Of a stretch of 64,000 nt of DNA, positions 8,193-17,260 are shown piece after piece. Source of the stretch: Jeongeupia wiesaeckerbachi (GTDB lineage Bacteria; Pseudomonadota; Gammaproteobacteria; Burkholderiales; Chitinibacteraceae). Each line of letters starts with the position of its first letter. Position 1 is the first letter of the stretch. The translations under genes were made by a program, and so were the position numbers. The notes under the pieces are model-generated. The model was not told the DNA's origin, searched no databases, and saw only the letters and a list, made by a program, of their open reading frames with translations. The stretch is taken from the NCBI RefSeq assembly GCF_050916355.1, contig NZ_CP136946.1, positions 992,001 through 1,056,000 of the forward strand, given 5' to 3'.

Positions 8193-8813
8193 ATGTACCG
8201 CGGAGAACGTTTCAACAGCTACAGCCATCTGTTCGGCACGCTGCTCGCCGTCGCCGGCCTCGTCACCCTGATCGTCGTCGCCAGCCTGTACGGCAACGCC
8301 TGGCAAGTGGTCAGCGTCAGCATCTACGGCGCAACCCTGGTCCTGCTGTACGGCGCGTCGACGCTCTACCATTCGATCCGCCACCCGGGCGCCAAGAAAG
8401 TGCTGCAGAAGTTCGACCACTGTGCGATCTACCTGCTGATCGCCGGCAGCTACACGCCGTTTTCGCTGGTCACCTTGCGCGGTCCCTGGGGCTGGACCCT
8501 GTTCGGCCTGAGCTGGGGTCTGGCGCTGATCGGCATCATTCAGGAGCTGTTGATCGGCAAGCGCACGCGGGTGTTCTCGCTGATCATCTATGTGCTGATG
8601 GGCTGGCTGATCCTGATCGCGATGACGCCGCTGCGGCTGGCGCTGCCGGCCGGCGGCATGGCATGGCTGGTCGCCGGCGGCGTGGTCTACAGCATCGGCA
8701 TCATCTTCTTCATCCTCGACGAAAAGATCCGCCACGGTCACGGCATCTGGCATCTGTTCGTACTCATCGGCAGCATCTGCCACTTTTTCAGCATCCTGTT
8801 CTACGTCGCCTGA
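8193..8813 (+). CDS. Hemolysin III / YqfA family membrane protein
   Basis: A 206-residue seven-helix membrane protein of the hemolysin III (PAQR-like) family. Conserved motifs are 'E.FN.YSH..G' at the N-terminus, 'STLYHS' near residue 68, 'KFDHCAIYLLIAGSYTPF' and the C-terminal 'IWHLFVLIGSICHFFSI'. The His and Asp residues in these motifs form the presumed metal site of the superfamily. The start at 8193 has a GGAGA site in front. The cellular role of bacterial members is unclear, and the 'hemolysin' name is historical. Confidence 0.85.
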   Translation: MYRGERFNSYSHLFGTLLAVAGLVTLIVVASLYGNAWQVVSVSIYGATLVLLYGASTLYHSIRHPGAKKVLQKFDHCAIYLLIAGSYTPFSLVTLRGPWGWTLFGLSWGLALIGIIQELLIGKRTRVFSLIIYVLMGWLILIAMTPLRLALPAGGMAWLVAGGVVYSIGIIFFILDEKIRHGHGIWHLFVLIGSICHFFSILFYVA

Positions 8814-8814
8814 T

Positions 8815-10062
8815 TCACAGGAAGAAACGCAGCGTTGCGGTCCCATAGACGAAGACCACCGCAACGACGGCGTAGAGTGCGGCGGTCAGCGCCTGCACGC
8901 CGGGGCGATCCTCGTCCCGGTACAGCAGCAGCAACGCGAACGGAATCATCATGTAGCGCTGTTCGATCAACCACGACGGCAGCAGTGCCAGTACGCTGAA
9001 TGCGGCGATCACATACAGCTCGGGCCGGCGTTGCGCCATCGCCAGCCAGTCGAGCGCCGCCAGCGCGATCGGGATGAAGAACAGTAGCTTGACCGGCAGC
9101 GACGACGACAGCAGCGTCAGCAAGCCATTGCGCAGGAAATACTCGGGCTGGATGGCGTTGTACGGGTGGCTGTTCTGAAAACCGAACAGATAGACCACCA
9201 GCAGCGCGGCCAGCCACAGCGGCGCCGCGCCGTGATGGCGCGCGTACGCCAGCGTCGCCGGCAGGTTGGCGATCACGCTTGGCAGCAGGAAAATCGCATA
9301 CAGCAGCAGCATGAAGAACACATTGCCGACAAACAGCCCGGACAGCTGGTGTGCGCCACGGTCACCGACGGCGACGCCGCCGTTCCAGAGTACGAAGACG
9401 GCAAACCCGGCCAGCGCCAGGCCATAAACGGCGGCGCCGCCGGCCAGCTGGGCCTTCAGCGTCTCGCGGCACCAGCGAAAGCCGCTGTCGCGGCAGTAGA
9501 CCAGCACCGGCACCGCCAGCAGCCAGATGACGTTCTGCTGCCGCACGCACATGCTCAGCGCCAGGATCAGCGCCGCCGGAATCGCCTGCCTGCGCAACGC
9601 CAGCCACAGGCCGCCGAAGACCAGCAACAGCGACAGCACGTCGGTGTAGGCCAGATAGAAGTACGGCAGGAAGATAGGGAAGAACGCGAACTGCATCAGC
9701 CTTTGCGGCGATACGGCGCCGAAACGCTCGCGCAACAGCAGCGCATAAACCAGCACCAGCGCGGTCCCGAAAAGCGTGCTGATGCCGCGCACCGTCGCCA
9801 GCGAATACGCACCGAATGGCCAGCTCAATGCCGCCACCAGCAGGTGGTAGCCGGGAATCGTCGTCAGTCGCGGATCGATGCTGAAATCGCCGAGCAGGAA
9901 ACGGCGGATCTGCGCTTCGTGGACCACCTCATCGCCGACGATGACCGCGTTGCGGCAATAGACATAAGCCAGCACGATGATCAGGCACAGCATCAGCGCA
10001 TGGCGACGACGTTCCGAGCGCAACGCCGCCGGTAAGGGGCGCTGCGGTTCACTGCTTTGCAT
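8815..10062 (-). CDS. ALG10/DIE2-like polytopic glycosyltransferase
   Basis: A 415-residue, many-helix membrane protein. The N-terminal luminal-type loop 'GDEVVHEAQIRRF...DPRLTTIPGYH' (about 43-73), the 'R(Q)QN(V/I)IW' motif and the later 'HPYNAIQPEYFLRNG' resemble the eukaryotic ALG10 (DIE2) alpha-1,2-glucosyltransferases, which use dolichyl-phosphate glucose. The equivalent here would use a polyprenyl-phosphate sugar, but that is inference. I chose the ATG at 10062 for its GGAG site; another in-frame ATG at 10101 lacks one. It is convergent with the hemolysin III gene and stands alone, with no other cell-surface glycan genes nearby. Confidence 0.6.
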   Translation of the reverse strand: MQSSEPQRPLPAALRSERRRHALMLCLIIVLAYVYCRNAVIVGDEVVHEAQIRRFLLGDFSIDPRLTTIPGYHLLVAALSWPFGAYSLATVRGISTLFGTALVLVYALLLRERFGAVSPQRLMQFAFFPIFLPYFYLAYTDVLSLLLVFGGLWLALRRQAIPAALILALSMCVRQQNVIWLLAVPVLVYCRDSGFRWCRETLKAQLAGGAAVYGLALAGFAVFVLWNGGVAVGDRGAHQLSGLFVGNVFFMLLLYAIFLLPSVIANLPATLAYARHHGAAPLWLAALLVVYLFGFQNSHPYNAIQPEYFLRNGLLTLLSSSLPVKLLFFIPIALAALDWLAMAQRRPELYVIAAFSVLALLPSWLIEQRYMMIPFALLLLYRDEDRPGVQALTAALYAVVAVVFVYGTATLRFFL

Positions 10063-10298
10063 CCGGCTTCTCCGTTCAGACCGCCTCCATGACGACGGCA
10101 TGGCGACAATCTAAACAAGGCGGAGCCCGCGCGGGCAGCGAAACGCAGCTGGCGCGGCTTTCTGCGACGGCCGGTGCTTGCCGGCCGGCAGGCGTCAGTA
10201 TCGTGCAAACAAGTGTTGGTCAGGCGCGACGCCAGAAACGACACCGCCCGCAACAGCGGGCGGCGGGAACGACACGAACCGGACCAAGAACCAGGCAA

Positions 10299-11423
10299 TC
10301 AGCCCCTAGCAACCATGAAGCCCGACGCGGGTCCGTCGGTCGCCGGTCGCAGTCGCGATTGCGCCTGGCCGTACAGCACCGGGAAATCGACGCCGTCGTT
10401 CGGATACATCGCCATGCTGACGCCGGCCGAGACGCGGATGGCGATGTCGTCGTAATCGGACACGATGGTCGTCAGCGCCTCGCGCAATTCGGCCAGCAGT
10501 GTCTGCAGTTCGGCTTCGTTGCGGTGCGGCGCCAGGATGCAGAAACTGTCGCCACCGATCCGGCCAAGGCTGTCTTCGGGGCGCAGATGGCTGCGCAGCG
10601 CCGCGGCGCAGGTGCGCAACACATGGTCGCCGCCGGCATGGCCATAGCGGCTGTTGATCGCGTGCATCCGGTCGATGTCGACCAGCAGCAGGCCGAGCGA
10701 ACGCTCGTGCTTGCGTGCCCGGCGCAGCTCGCGCAGACAGACTTCTTCGAAACCGCGACGGTTCAGCGCCCAGGTCAGCACGTCATAGCGCGCCAGCCGC
10801 GCCAGGCGACCGCGCAGCTTCTGCGCCACCAGTTGCGGCCACAGCAGCGACTGGAACAGGCCGAACAGCACGCACTCAAGCACCAGCGCCTCGGCACCGC
10901 CCCACCAGCCCGGCTGGCCGAACGCCCAGAAGAACAGGATCGCGAGCCAGTACGCGGCGTGCAGCGAACACACGGTCGCCATCACCAGTCGCGGCCCGCC
11001 GGCGCGCTCTTCGGCAAACGGCTGGCGCAGCAGCTGCAGCCGCAAGACCGCCAGTGGCACGATGGCCAGCGCGGCCGCCAGCATCACCGGGATTTCGTTG
11101 CCGAAAACCTTTTGCCATGCGGCACCGAGCAGGAAAGCCAAGAGCGCACAACCGACCGCGGGTGCCCAGTGCGGTGTTTTCAGCAGATGGCGGCGTAGCG
11201 CCACATTGAAGAGCGATTCTGCGAAGACCCAGGCCGCCACGGCGAGCGGCGCCATGCCCAGCGCGGCGAGTAAGGCGGTCAGTCCGGTCAGCGCACCAGC
11301 CAGCGCCAGCGGGCCCAAACCGGATTCATGCTGGCTGTTGCCGAGCAGGACAAGCTGGCCAGCAACCAGCACGCCCAGAAGCAGGCTCGCAAACACCAAG
11401 AGATCGGAGAGGGAAATCAGCAT
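10299..11423 (-). CDS. Membrane-anchored GGDEF-domain protein with degenerate GGDSF site
   Basis: A 374-residue protein with about six N-terminal membrane segments (residues 5-185) and a C-terminal GGDEF domain. The domain keeps 'D.LT..LNRRGF', 'LLLVDIDRMHAINSRYGHAGGD' and the C-terminal 'SAGVSM', but its signature at 290-294 is GGDSF, not GG(D/E)EF. Replacing the second acidic residue usually abolishes c-di-GMP synthesis, so it is probably a GTP- or c-di-GMP-responsive or structural version. No EAL domain is present. Confidence 0.75.
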   Translation of the reverse strand: MLISLSDLLVFASLLLGVLVAGQLVLLGNSQHESGLGPLALAGALTGLTALLAALGMAPLAVAAWVFAESLFNVALRRHLLKTPHWAPAVGCALLAFLLGAAWQKVFGNEIPVMLAAALAIVPLAVLRLQLLRQPFAEERAGGPRLVMATVCSLHAAYWLAILFFWAFGQPGWWGGAEALVLECVLFGLFQSLLWPQLVAQKLRGRLARLARYDVLTWALNRRGFEEVCLRELRRARKHERSLGLLLVDIDRMHAINSRYGHAGGDHVLRTCAAALRSHLRPEDSLGRIGGDSFCILAPHRNEAELQTLLAELREALTTIVSDYDDIAIRVSAGVSMAMYPNDGVDFPVLYGQAQSRLRPATDGPASGFMVARG

Positions 11424-11548
11424 GAATGAATAATCCTACAGATGCTGCAAGCTTAACAAAGCTGCCGCGCCAGCGGTACCCGGTACGACGAAGCGGCGAC
11501 CGGCTCCGACAGGTGGCATAATCGGCCGATTTTCAACTGGGAAACGCC

Positions 11549-12493
11549 ATGTCCACGCTGATTTGCGGTTCGGTCGCCTATGACACCATCATGGTGTTCC
11601 AAGATCAATTCAAACGTCACATCCTGCCGGAACAAATCCACATGCTGTCGGTGTCGTTCCTGGTACCGGAAATGCGTCGCGAGTTCGGCGGCTGCGCCGG
11701 CAACATCGCCTACTCGCTCAAATTGCTCGGCGGCGATCCGCTAATCATGGCAGCGGTCGGCAGCGACTTCGGCCCGTACGCGCAGCGACTCGACAATCTC
11801 GGCATAGCCCGTACCCATGTGCGCGAGCTGCCCGAGCAGTACACCGCGCAGTGCTTCGTCACCACCGATCTCGACGACAACCAGATCACCGCCTTCCACC
11901 CGGGCGCGATGGGGCTGGCGCACCTGAACCGGCTCGATCAGGTCGAAGCACCGGTCGAACTCGCGATCATCGGCCCGGACAGCAAGCAGGCGATGGTCGA
12001 GCGTGCCGAACAGCTCGCCGCCGCCGGCATTCCGTTCATCTTCGACCTCGGTCAGGCCTTCCCGCTGTTCGATGGCGACGACTTGCGCCACATGATTTCG
12101 CTGGCGACCTATCTCGCCGCCAACGATTACGAAGCCGAGGTCATCGTCCAGCGCACCGGGCTGTCGCTGGACGAGATCGCCGCGCAGCTGAAGGCGCTGA
12201 TCGTCACGCTCGGCGCCAAGGGCGCACACATTTACGCCGATGGCGTGAAGCACGACATTCCGCCGGTCCAGGCCGCTGCGGTGCTCGATCCGACCGGCTG
12301 CGGCGACGCGTTCCGCGCCGGCCTGCTCCACGGCATCACCCACGGTTGGGACTGGCCGAGCACCGGCCGGTTGTCGTCCTTGCTCGGTGCGATGAAGATC
12401 GCCCAGCGCGGCGCGCAGAACCACCAGTTCACCGTCGAATCGATCGCCGTCGATTACCAGGTGGCCTTCGGTTCGCCGTGGCCCGGCCAGTAA
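11549..12493 (+). CDS. PfkB-family carbohydrate/nucleoside kinase (adenosine kinase-like)
   Basis: A 314-residue ribokinase-fold kinase. The N-terminal 'GSVAYDTIM', the substrate-binding 'FGGCAGNIAYSLKLLG' and the C-terminal PfkB signature 'DPTGCGDAFRAGLLHG' with the catalytic base Asp are all present. The pattern matches bacterial proteins annotated as adenosine kinase or sugar kinase; the true substrate is unknown. It is monocistronic, ending in a strong bidirectional hairpin. Confidence 0.85.
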   Translation: MSTLICGSVAYDTIMVFQDQFKRHILPEQIHMLSVSFLVPEMRREFGGCAGNIAYSLKLLGGDPLIMAAVGSDFGPYAQRLDNLGIARTHVRELPEQYTAQCFVTTDLDDNQITAFHPGAMGLAHLNRLDQVEAPVELAIIGPDSKQAMVERAEQLAAAGIPFIFDLGQAFPLFDGDDLRHMISLATYLAANDYEAEVIVQRTGLSLDEIAAQLKALIVTLGAKGAHIYADGVKHDIPPVQAAAVLDPTGCGDAFRAGLLHGITHGWDWPSTGRLSSLLGAMKIAQRGAQNHQFTVESIAVDYQVAFGSPWPGQ

Positions 12494-12500
12494 GCAAGCG

Positions 12501-12540
12501 ACCAACAACAACGCCACCCGAGGGTGGCGTTGTTGTTGGT
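12501..12540. terminator. Bidirectional terminator between the kinase and TSUP genes
   Basis: A perfect 19-bp inverted repeat (arms 12501-12519 and 12522-12540) around a 2-base centre lies between two convergent genes. The GC-rich inner part (GCCACCC) and the ACCAACAACAA/TTGTTGTTGGT flanks suit termination in both directions. Confidence 0.8.
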
Positions 12541-12541
12541 G

Positions 12542-13330
12542 TCAGACCAGTGTCAGCAGCATTTTCGTCGCCAACACGATCAGCAGCGCGGCGAAGCATT
12601 TCTTCAGCACCGGTACCGGCAGGCGGTGCGCCAGCCAGGCGCCGACCTTGGCCATCGGAAAACTGGCGATGACGATGCCGGCCAGCGCCGGCAGGTAAAC
12701 GAAACCGGCACTGCCCGGCGGCAGCTCGAATGCGTCCCAGCCGCTGACGACATAGCCGGCCGCGCCGGCCAGCGCGATCGGCAGGCCGATCGCCGCCGAT
12801 GTGCCGATGGCTTCGCGCACCGGCACATTGCACAGCGTCATGAACGGCACCGACAACGAACCACCGCCGATGCCGACCCAGCTCGACACCGCCCCGATCA
12901 GCGTACCGACGCCACTCGTCCCCAAGCTGCCGGGCAGTTGTCGGCTCGGCGCCGGCTTGAGATCGGCCAGCATCTGCGCGCCGACCAGATAGGCGAAACC
13001 GACGAAGAACCACTTGAGTGCCACGCCGGAAAACAGCGCCGCCAGCTGTGCGCCGGCAAAGGTGCCGACGATGATGCCCGGCGCGATCGCGCGGAACACC
13101 GGCCAGCGCACCGCACCGCGTGCGGCGTGGGCGCGGAAGCTGGCGATCGACGTGAACACGATGGTCGCCAGTGATGTTCCCAGCGCCAGATGCTGCTGGT
13201 GCGTTTCGGGCAAGCCGATCAGGTGGAAGACGAACAGCAGCCCGGGCACGATCACCAGGCCACCACCAACGCCGAGCAAGCCGGCCAGCACGCCGGCAAC
13301 GAGGCCGAGCCCCAGACACGCGAACAGCAT
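12542..13330 (-). CDS. Sulfite exporter TauE/SafE family permease (TSUP), first copy
   Basis: A 262-residue membrane protein of the TSUP family, whose members move sulfite, sulfoacetate or other organosulfonates. Two related halves each carry the glycine-rich family motif: 'AGLLGVGGGLVIVPGL' near residue 16 and 'SSWVGIGGGSLSVPFM' near residue 150. Its ATG lies inside the 3' end of the EVE-domain gene, which it overlaps by 79 bases in another frame, so the two are co-transcribed. A second TSUP gene lies at 14146-14907. Confidence 0.85.
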   Translation of the reverse strand: MLFACLGLGLVAGVLAGLLGVGGGLVIVPGLLFVFHLIGLPETHQQHLALGTSLATIVFTSIASFRAHAARGAVRWPVFRAIAPGIIVGTFAGAQLAALFSGVALKWFFVGFAYLVGAQMLADLKPAPSRQLPGSLGTSGVGTLIGAVSSWVGIGGGSLSVPFMTLCNVPVREAIGTSAAIGLPIALAGAAGYVVSGWDAFELPPGSAGFVYLPALAGIVIASFPMAKVGAWLAHRLPVPVLKKCFAALLIVLATKMLLTLV

Positions 13331-13779
13331 CCGATCAGCGCCTTGATCACCGCCCACTCGTTGTCGGTCACCGGGGTAATCGACAACCGGTTGCCACGCT
13401 GCAGCACCCGCATTCCGGCCAGTTCGGGATGGCTGCGCATCGCATCGATGCTGAGCAACTGCCCCTTGGCCACGAAGCGCACATCGACCTGCTGCCAGCG
13501 CGGTGCGGCCGGTGTCGACTTCGGGTCGTAGTATTTTGATTCGGGATCGAACTGGGTCGGATCGGGATACGCGACACTGCAGACTTCGGCCACACCGGCC
13601 ACGCCGGGCTCGGCGCAACTCGAGTGATAAAACAGCACACCGTCGCCGACCGCCATCGCGTCGCGCATGAAATTGCGCGCCTGATAATTGCGCACGCCGT
13701 ACCAGCCGACCTGACCCAGCCTGTGCAGGTCGTCGATGCCGACGTCGTCGGGTTCGGATTTCATCAGCCAGTAATTCAT
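13252..13779 (-). CDS. EVE-domain protein
   Basis: A 175-residue EVE-domain (PUA-like) protein, a family proposed to bind modified bases in nucleic acids. The N-terminal 'YWLMKSEPDDVGIDDL', 'W.GVRNYQARNFMRD', 'GVLFYHS' and the C-terminal 'RLSI.PVT..EW' are diagnostic. The family normally ends soon after this last motif. Here about 26 extra residues follow, coded by bases that also encode the start of the TSUP permease. Its ATG overlaps the stop of the upstream cysteine-cluster gene (ATGA). Confidence 0.88.
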   Translation of the reverse strand: MNYWLMKSEPDDVGIDDLHRLGQVGWYGVRNYQARNFMRDAMAVGDGVLFYHSSCAEPGVAGVAEVCSVAYPDPTQFDPESKYYDPKSTPAAPRWQQVDVRFVAKGQLLSIDAMRSHPELAGMRVLQRGNRLSITPVTDNEWAVIKALIGCCSRVWGSASLPACWPACSALVVAW

Positions 13780-14075
13780 GCCACTCCCGGGGACCGGATT
13801 GCGAGGATCGGAATGCGTTTCCGTTGTTCCAGGCAATCATAATCGCCCAGCTCGTATTCGCGGCAGATCAGTGGGCGCACCGTGTAAATCGAGCACATCA
13901 TCGTCTTGCGATCGAGCGCCGCGCACCAGCCGTCTTCGAGCCGAAGCATCACCTCGCCGCCCCATTCGTCCTTGGCAACGAATTGCGGTGGCACATCGTC
14001 ATCACCGGCGAGCAGCATCACTTCAAGCTGGCAACAACAGGCCTTGCAGCTACTACAGGAAAGGGCATCGCTCAT
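13776..14075 (-). CDS. YkgJ-family cysteine-cluster protein
   Basis: A 99-residue protein of the YkgJ / UPF0153 type, with an N-terminal 'CSSCKACCCQ' cluster and later 'C.IY..RPL.CREYELGDYDC'. These cysteines are thought to bind zinc or an iron-sulfur cluster. I start it at the ATG at 14075 (MSDALSC), which begins just before the cluster; a more upstream ATG at 14111 exists. It is the first gene of a three-gene unit (cysteine-cluster, EVE, TSUP) with overlapping ends. Function unknown. Confidence 0.8.
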   Translation of the reverse strand: MSDALSCSSCKACCCQLEVMLLAGDDDVPPQFVAKDEWGGEVMLRLEDGWCAALDRKTMMCSIYTVRPLICREYELGDYDCLEQRKRIPILAIRSPGVA

Positions 14076-14145
14076 CGGGCCATTGTACGACCACGCGGCG
14101 GCGCTGTTCACGCTGCACGCGCGGTAAAACGCCGGCCCGTCCCAG

Positions 14146-14907
14146 CTACTTGATCATGTCCCACGACAACTTGGCGAGTAGCACCAGTGCCAGCGTCAGG
14201 AACAGCCGACGAATCCACGTGTTGCCGCCCTTGAGCGCCAGCATGCTGCCGACCTGCGCGCCGGCGATATTGGCGATCGCCATCGGGATCGCGTAGCCGA
14301 ACAGCACCAGCTTGGCCGGGATGAAGAACGCCAGCGAAGCGAAGTTGGTCGCCAGATTGACGACCTTGGCCGACGCCGACGCGCGGACGAAGTCGAAATG
14401 GAAGCAGCGCACGAACAGGAAGATCAGGAAGGAGCCGGTACCGGGGCCGAAGAAGCCGTCGTAAAAGCCGATGGCCGCGCCGATCGCCATGCCGAGATAC
14501 CGATCACGCCGCGTCAACGGCCGGCCGGCATCCTCGCCGCCGAAGGCCGGCTTGAACCAGGTGTAGACCAGCATGACCGCCAGCAGCACGACGACCATCG
14601 GCCGCACCGAATCCGCCGGCAGCAGGTGGATCGCCCGCGCGCCGAAGTAGGCACCGACAAAGGCCGCGGCCGCGCTCGGCAGCAGCACGTGCCAGTCGAG
14701 CTTGACCCTGCGCGCGTAGCGCCACGTCGCCGACAGCGTGCCCATCGCCGCGGCGAGTTTGTTGGTGCCCATCAGCATCGCCGGCAGTTCGCGCGGCAGG
14801 ACGGTAAACAGGCCGGGCACGAGAATCAGCCCGCCACCGCCGACAGCGGCGTCGATCATGCCGGCGATAAAGGCCAGCGGCAGCAGAAACAGCAGCTCTT
14901 GGGGCAT
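14146..14907 (-). CDS. TSUP family permease, second copy
   Basis: A 253-residue TauE/SafE family membrane protein of the YfcA-like subgroup. It shows 'AGMIDAAVGGGGLILVPGL' near residue 14, 'TNKLAAAMGT..A..RYARR' and, in the second half, 'IGFYDGFFGPGTGSFL'. The sequence is clearly different from the first TSUP gene (12542-13330), so this is not a recent duplication. The ATG at 14907 gives the normal N-terminus. Confidence 0.87.
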   Translation of the reverse strand: MPQELLFLLPLAFIAGMIDAAVGGGGLILVPGLFTVLPRELPAMLMGTNKLAAAMGTLSATWRYARRVKLDWHVLLPSAAAAFVGAYFGARAIHLLPADSVRPMVVVLLAVMLVYTWFKPAFGGEDAGRPLTRRDRYLGMAIGAAIGFYDGFFGPGTGSFLIFLFVRCFHFDFVRASASAKVVNLATNFASLAFFIPAKLVLFGYAIPMAIANIAGAQVGSMLALKGGNTWIRRLFLTLALVLLAKLSWDMIK

Positions 14908-14977
14908 GACGGTCGGCGCTCGACGCTGAAAATCGTATTGTGAATAGTTCCGTTCAGCACCGGAATGGGGCCAAGCC

Positions 14978-17176
14978 CTAATCCGCTGCGGCGGGAGGGA
15001 CCGGCCCGGCCGGCGGCTGATCGAAATGCACATCAAGCTGCGGGAACGGGATGGCGATGCCGCGCTCGTCGAACTTCTTCTTCAGCCGCAGATTGAACGC
15101 CCGTGCGACATCCCACTGCATCAGCGGCCGGGTCTTGAAGCGCGCACGGATGACCACGGCGCTGGCGTCGAAGCGCTCGACCCCCTGCACCTCGAGCGGC
15201 GCCAGCAACTCGCGGCGCCAGCGTGGCTCGCTGCGCATCTCGCCGCCGACTTCGCGCATCACCCGCATCACCTGATCGAGGTCGGCGTTGTAGCTCACGC
15301 CGATATTGAACACCGCATATGCGAATTCGCGGGCGTAGTTGATGATGCTGGCGATCTGGCTGAACGGCACCGCGTGCACCGAGCCCGAGGCATCGCGCAG
15401 CTTGACCGTACGGATCGTCAACCCTTCGACCGTGCCGGCATGGCCGCCGACATCGACGAAATCGCCGACGGCGATTGAATCTTCGATCAGGATGAACAGG
15501 CCGGTGATCAAGTCCTTGACCAGGGTCTGTGCACCGAAGCCGACGGCCAGACCGATGACGCCGGCGCCGGCGATCAGTGGCGTCACGTCGATGCCGAGGT
15601 TGGCCAGCGACAGGATGGTCGCGACGACCAGGATGGTGCCGAGGATGGCATTGCGAAACAGCGGCAGGATGGTGCGCGCGCGGGTACTCGCCGATTTGCC
15701 CTTGCGGTTGCTGCCGCCGTTCATGCTCTCGTCGATCAGCGTATCGAGCAGGATCCACAAGAGCCAGGCGATCAGCACCGTCGTCGCGATCCCGCCGAGC
15801 ATGTCGTCGATCGTGCGGCCGCGGATTTTCAGCGTACCGAGGTCAAGCAAGGAAACCCCCCAGACCCGGACGAACAGATCGGCGAACACCAGCCACAGCA
15901 GCAGCAGGCTCAGGTTCTGACCGAATTCGAGCAGCCGGCTCAGATAGGGCGAGCGCCGCCGCACCCGGCGTGCGCGCGTGCGCAGGTAGTAGCGCTGCAG
16001 CAAGGTCGAGAGCAGGAAGGCGGCGATCATCAACAGGATGCTCAGCGCCGCGCTATTGAGCGTGCTTTCCTGCCGGCCGCCGCTGAGCAGCGTCTTCGAC
16101 GCCGACAGCATGCACAGCAGCAGCACCGGCAGATGCCAGAGCCGGGCAACGAACTGCAAGGCCTCGGTGATCGCCTTGCTGGCATGGCGCTGGAGGTAGG
16201 CCCGGTTCTGGATCAGATGACCGATCGGCCGATAGAAGGTGATGGCGAAGGCCGCGATCAGCGCGATCGTCGCCAGATCGGTCAGCGCGGCGAGCAGGCC
16301 GGCCAGATTGGGCCCGAGCTGGATCTTGATCGCCGCATTGCCGAACGCATCGGAAAACGCCGCCCCCATGCCGATCAGCATCAGCCAGCGGCGGCCGTGC
16401 ACGATGAGCGCTCGCGCCGCCACGCGACGCGGGCCGGTGCCGCGCAAGGAAAACAGCAGCACGCACAGCGCCGACAGCAGCACGCCGGCCAGGATCGCAT
16501 AGGCCAGCACCATCGCCAGGATGCCCCCCAGCCCCGGCGACAGCTTCACCAGATAGAGCGTCAGCGCGAACGCCAGCGCCCACGGCACGATGCGATGCGC
16601 GAAGAACAGCAACAGCTCGCGCGGGCGCGGATGCGCCGGTAGCTCGCTGTCCAGTTTCAGCACGCGGCCAATCAGCGTTGCGCCCCAGCGCAGCAGCAGG
16701 GCGACGCCCATCCACACCGATAGCGCCAGCGCAAAGCCACCGAGCAGCCGCCACGGCGTCAGCGTCTGCTCGGCAACGCGCAGACGCAGCTCGTGGCCGC
16801 TATTGCCGAACAGCGCCTTCCAGCGCAGCAAGGGCCGGAAGCCCTGGTCGAGCTGGCTGTTGAACAGATCGACCTGATCGTTGAACCAGCCGAGCAGGCC
16901 AGAGGCTTGCGCGCTGGACGACGCCGATGCGGCCACGGCCGATGCGGACACCCGCAAGGCGCGCAGCTCCTTGATCAGCGCCTGCCGCTGCGGCTCGCTT
17001 TCCAGCGTGCCGATGACCTGATCGAGCGACGCATTCAGTTCGGCTGCCGTCACCGCGGACGCCGCCGAAGCCACCGGCGCAGCGTGGGCTGGCTTGCCCG
17101 GCATCGGGCCGGCCAGCGCAAGAATCGGGACAAGCAGACACACCATCGCCAGCCAGTTCAACAATCGGACCCGCAC
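14978..17176 (-). CDS. Large MscS-family mechanosensitive channel (YbiO-like)
   Basis: A roughly 732-residue inner-membrane protein. A signal peptide (MRVRLLNWLAMVCLLVPILA..) is followed by a periplasmic helical domain, about ten membrane segments and a C-terminal MscS domain. The latter contains the pore helix 'GVIGLAVGFGAQTLVKDLITG', 'EDSIAVGDFVDV' and the cytoplasmic beta/alpha cage ending near 'IAIPFPQLDVHFDQP'. Length and layout match YbiO-type channels, which release solutes on hypo-osmotic shock. I prefer the GTG at 17176, with AAGGAG 5 bases upstream, because it gives a clean signal peptide; another GTG lies at 17215. Confidence 0.87.
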   Translation of the reverse strand: MRVRLLNWLAMVCLLVPILALAGPMPGKPAHAAPVASAASAVTAAELNASLDQVIGTLESEPQRQALIKELRALRVSASAVAASASSSAQASGLLGWFNDQVDLFNSQLDQGFRPLLRWKALFGNSGHELRLRVAEQTLTPWRLLGGFALALSVWMGVALLLRWGATLIGRVLKLDSELPAHPRPRELLLFFAHRIVPWALAFALTLYLVKLSPGLGGILAMVLAYAILAGVLLSALCVLLFSLRGTGPRRVAARALIVHGRRWLMLIGMGAAFSDAFGNAAIKIQLGPNLAGLLAALTDLATIALIAAFAITFYRPIGHLIQNRAYLQRHASKAITEALQFVARLWHLPVLLLCMLSASKTLLSGGRQESTLNSAALSILLMIAAFLLSTLLQRYYLRTRARRVRRRSPYLSRLLEFGQNLSLLLLWLVFADLFVRVWGVSLLDLGTLKIRGRTIDDMLGGIATTVLIAWLLWILLDTLIDESMNGGSNRKGKSASTRARTILPLFRNAILGTILVVATILSLANLGIDVTPLIAGAGVIGLAVGFGAQTLVKDLITGLFILIEDSIAVGDFVDVGGHAGTVEGLTIRTVKLRDASGSVHAVPFSQIASIINYAREFAYAVFNIGVSYNADLDQVMRVMREVGGEMRSEPRWRRELLAPLEVQGVERFDASAVVIRARFKTRPLMQWDVARAFNLRLKKKFDERGIAIPFPQLDVHFDQPPAGPVPPAAAD

Positions 17177-17260
17177 ACTCACTCCTTGCCATCGTTCGAA
17201 ACCGAATGATCGCACCGACCGCCGTTCGGCAATAGGTGCTCAACGCATCGATGTTCGTTT

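Noticed and set aside
6209..8215. A 668-codon minus-strand open frame across aqpZ and purC
   Set aside because: It is antisense to two conserved genes and crosses two terminators; composition is that of an antisense shadow.
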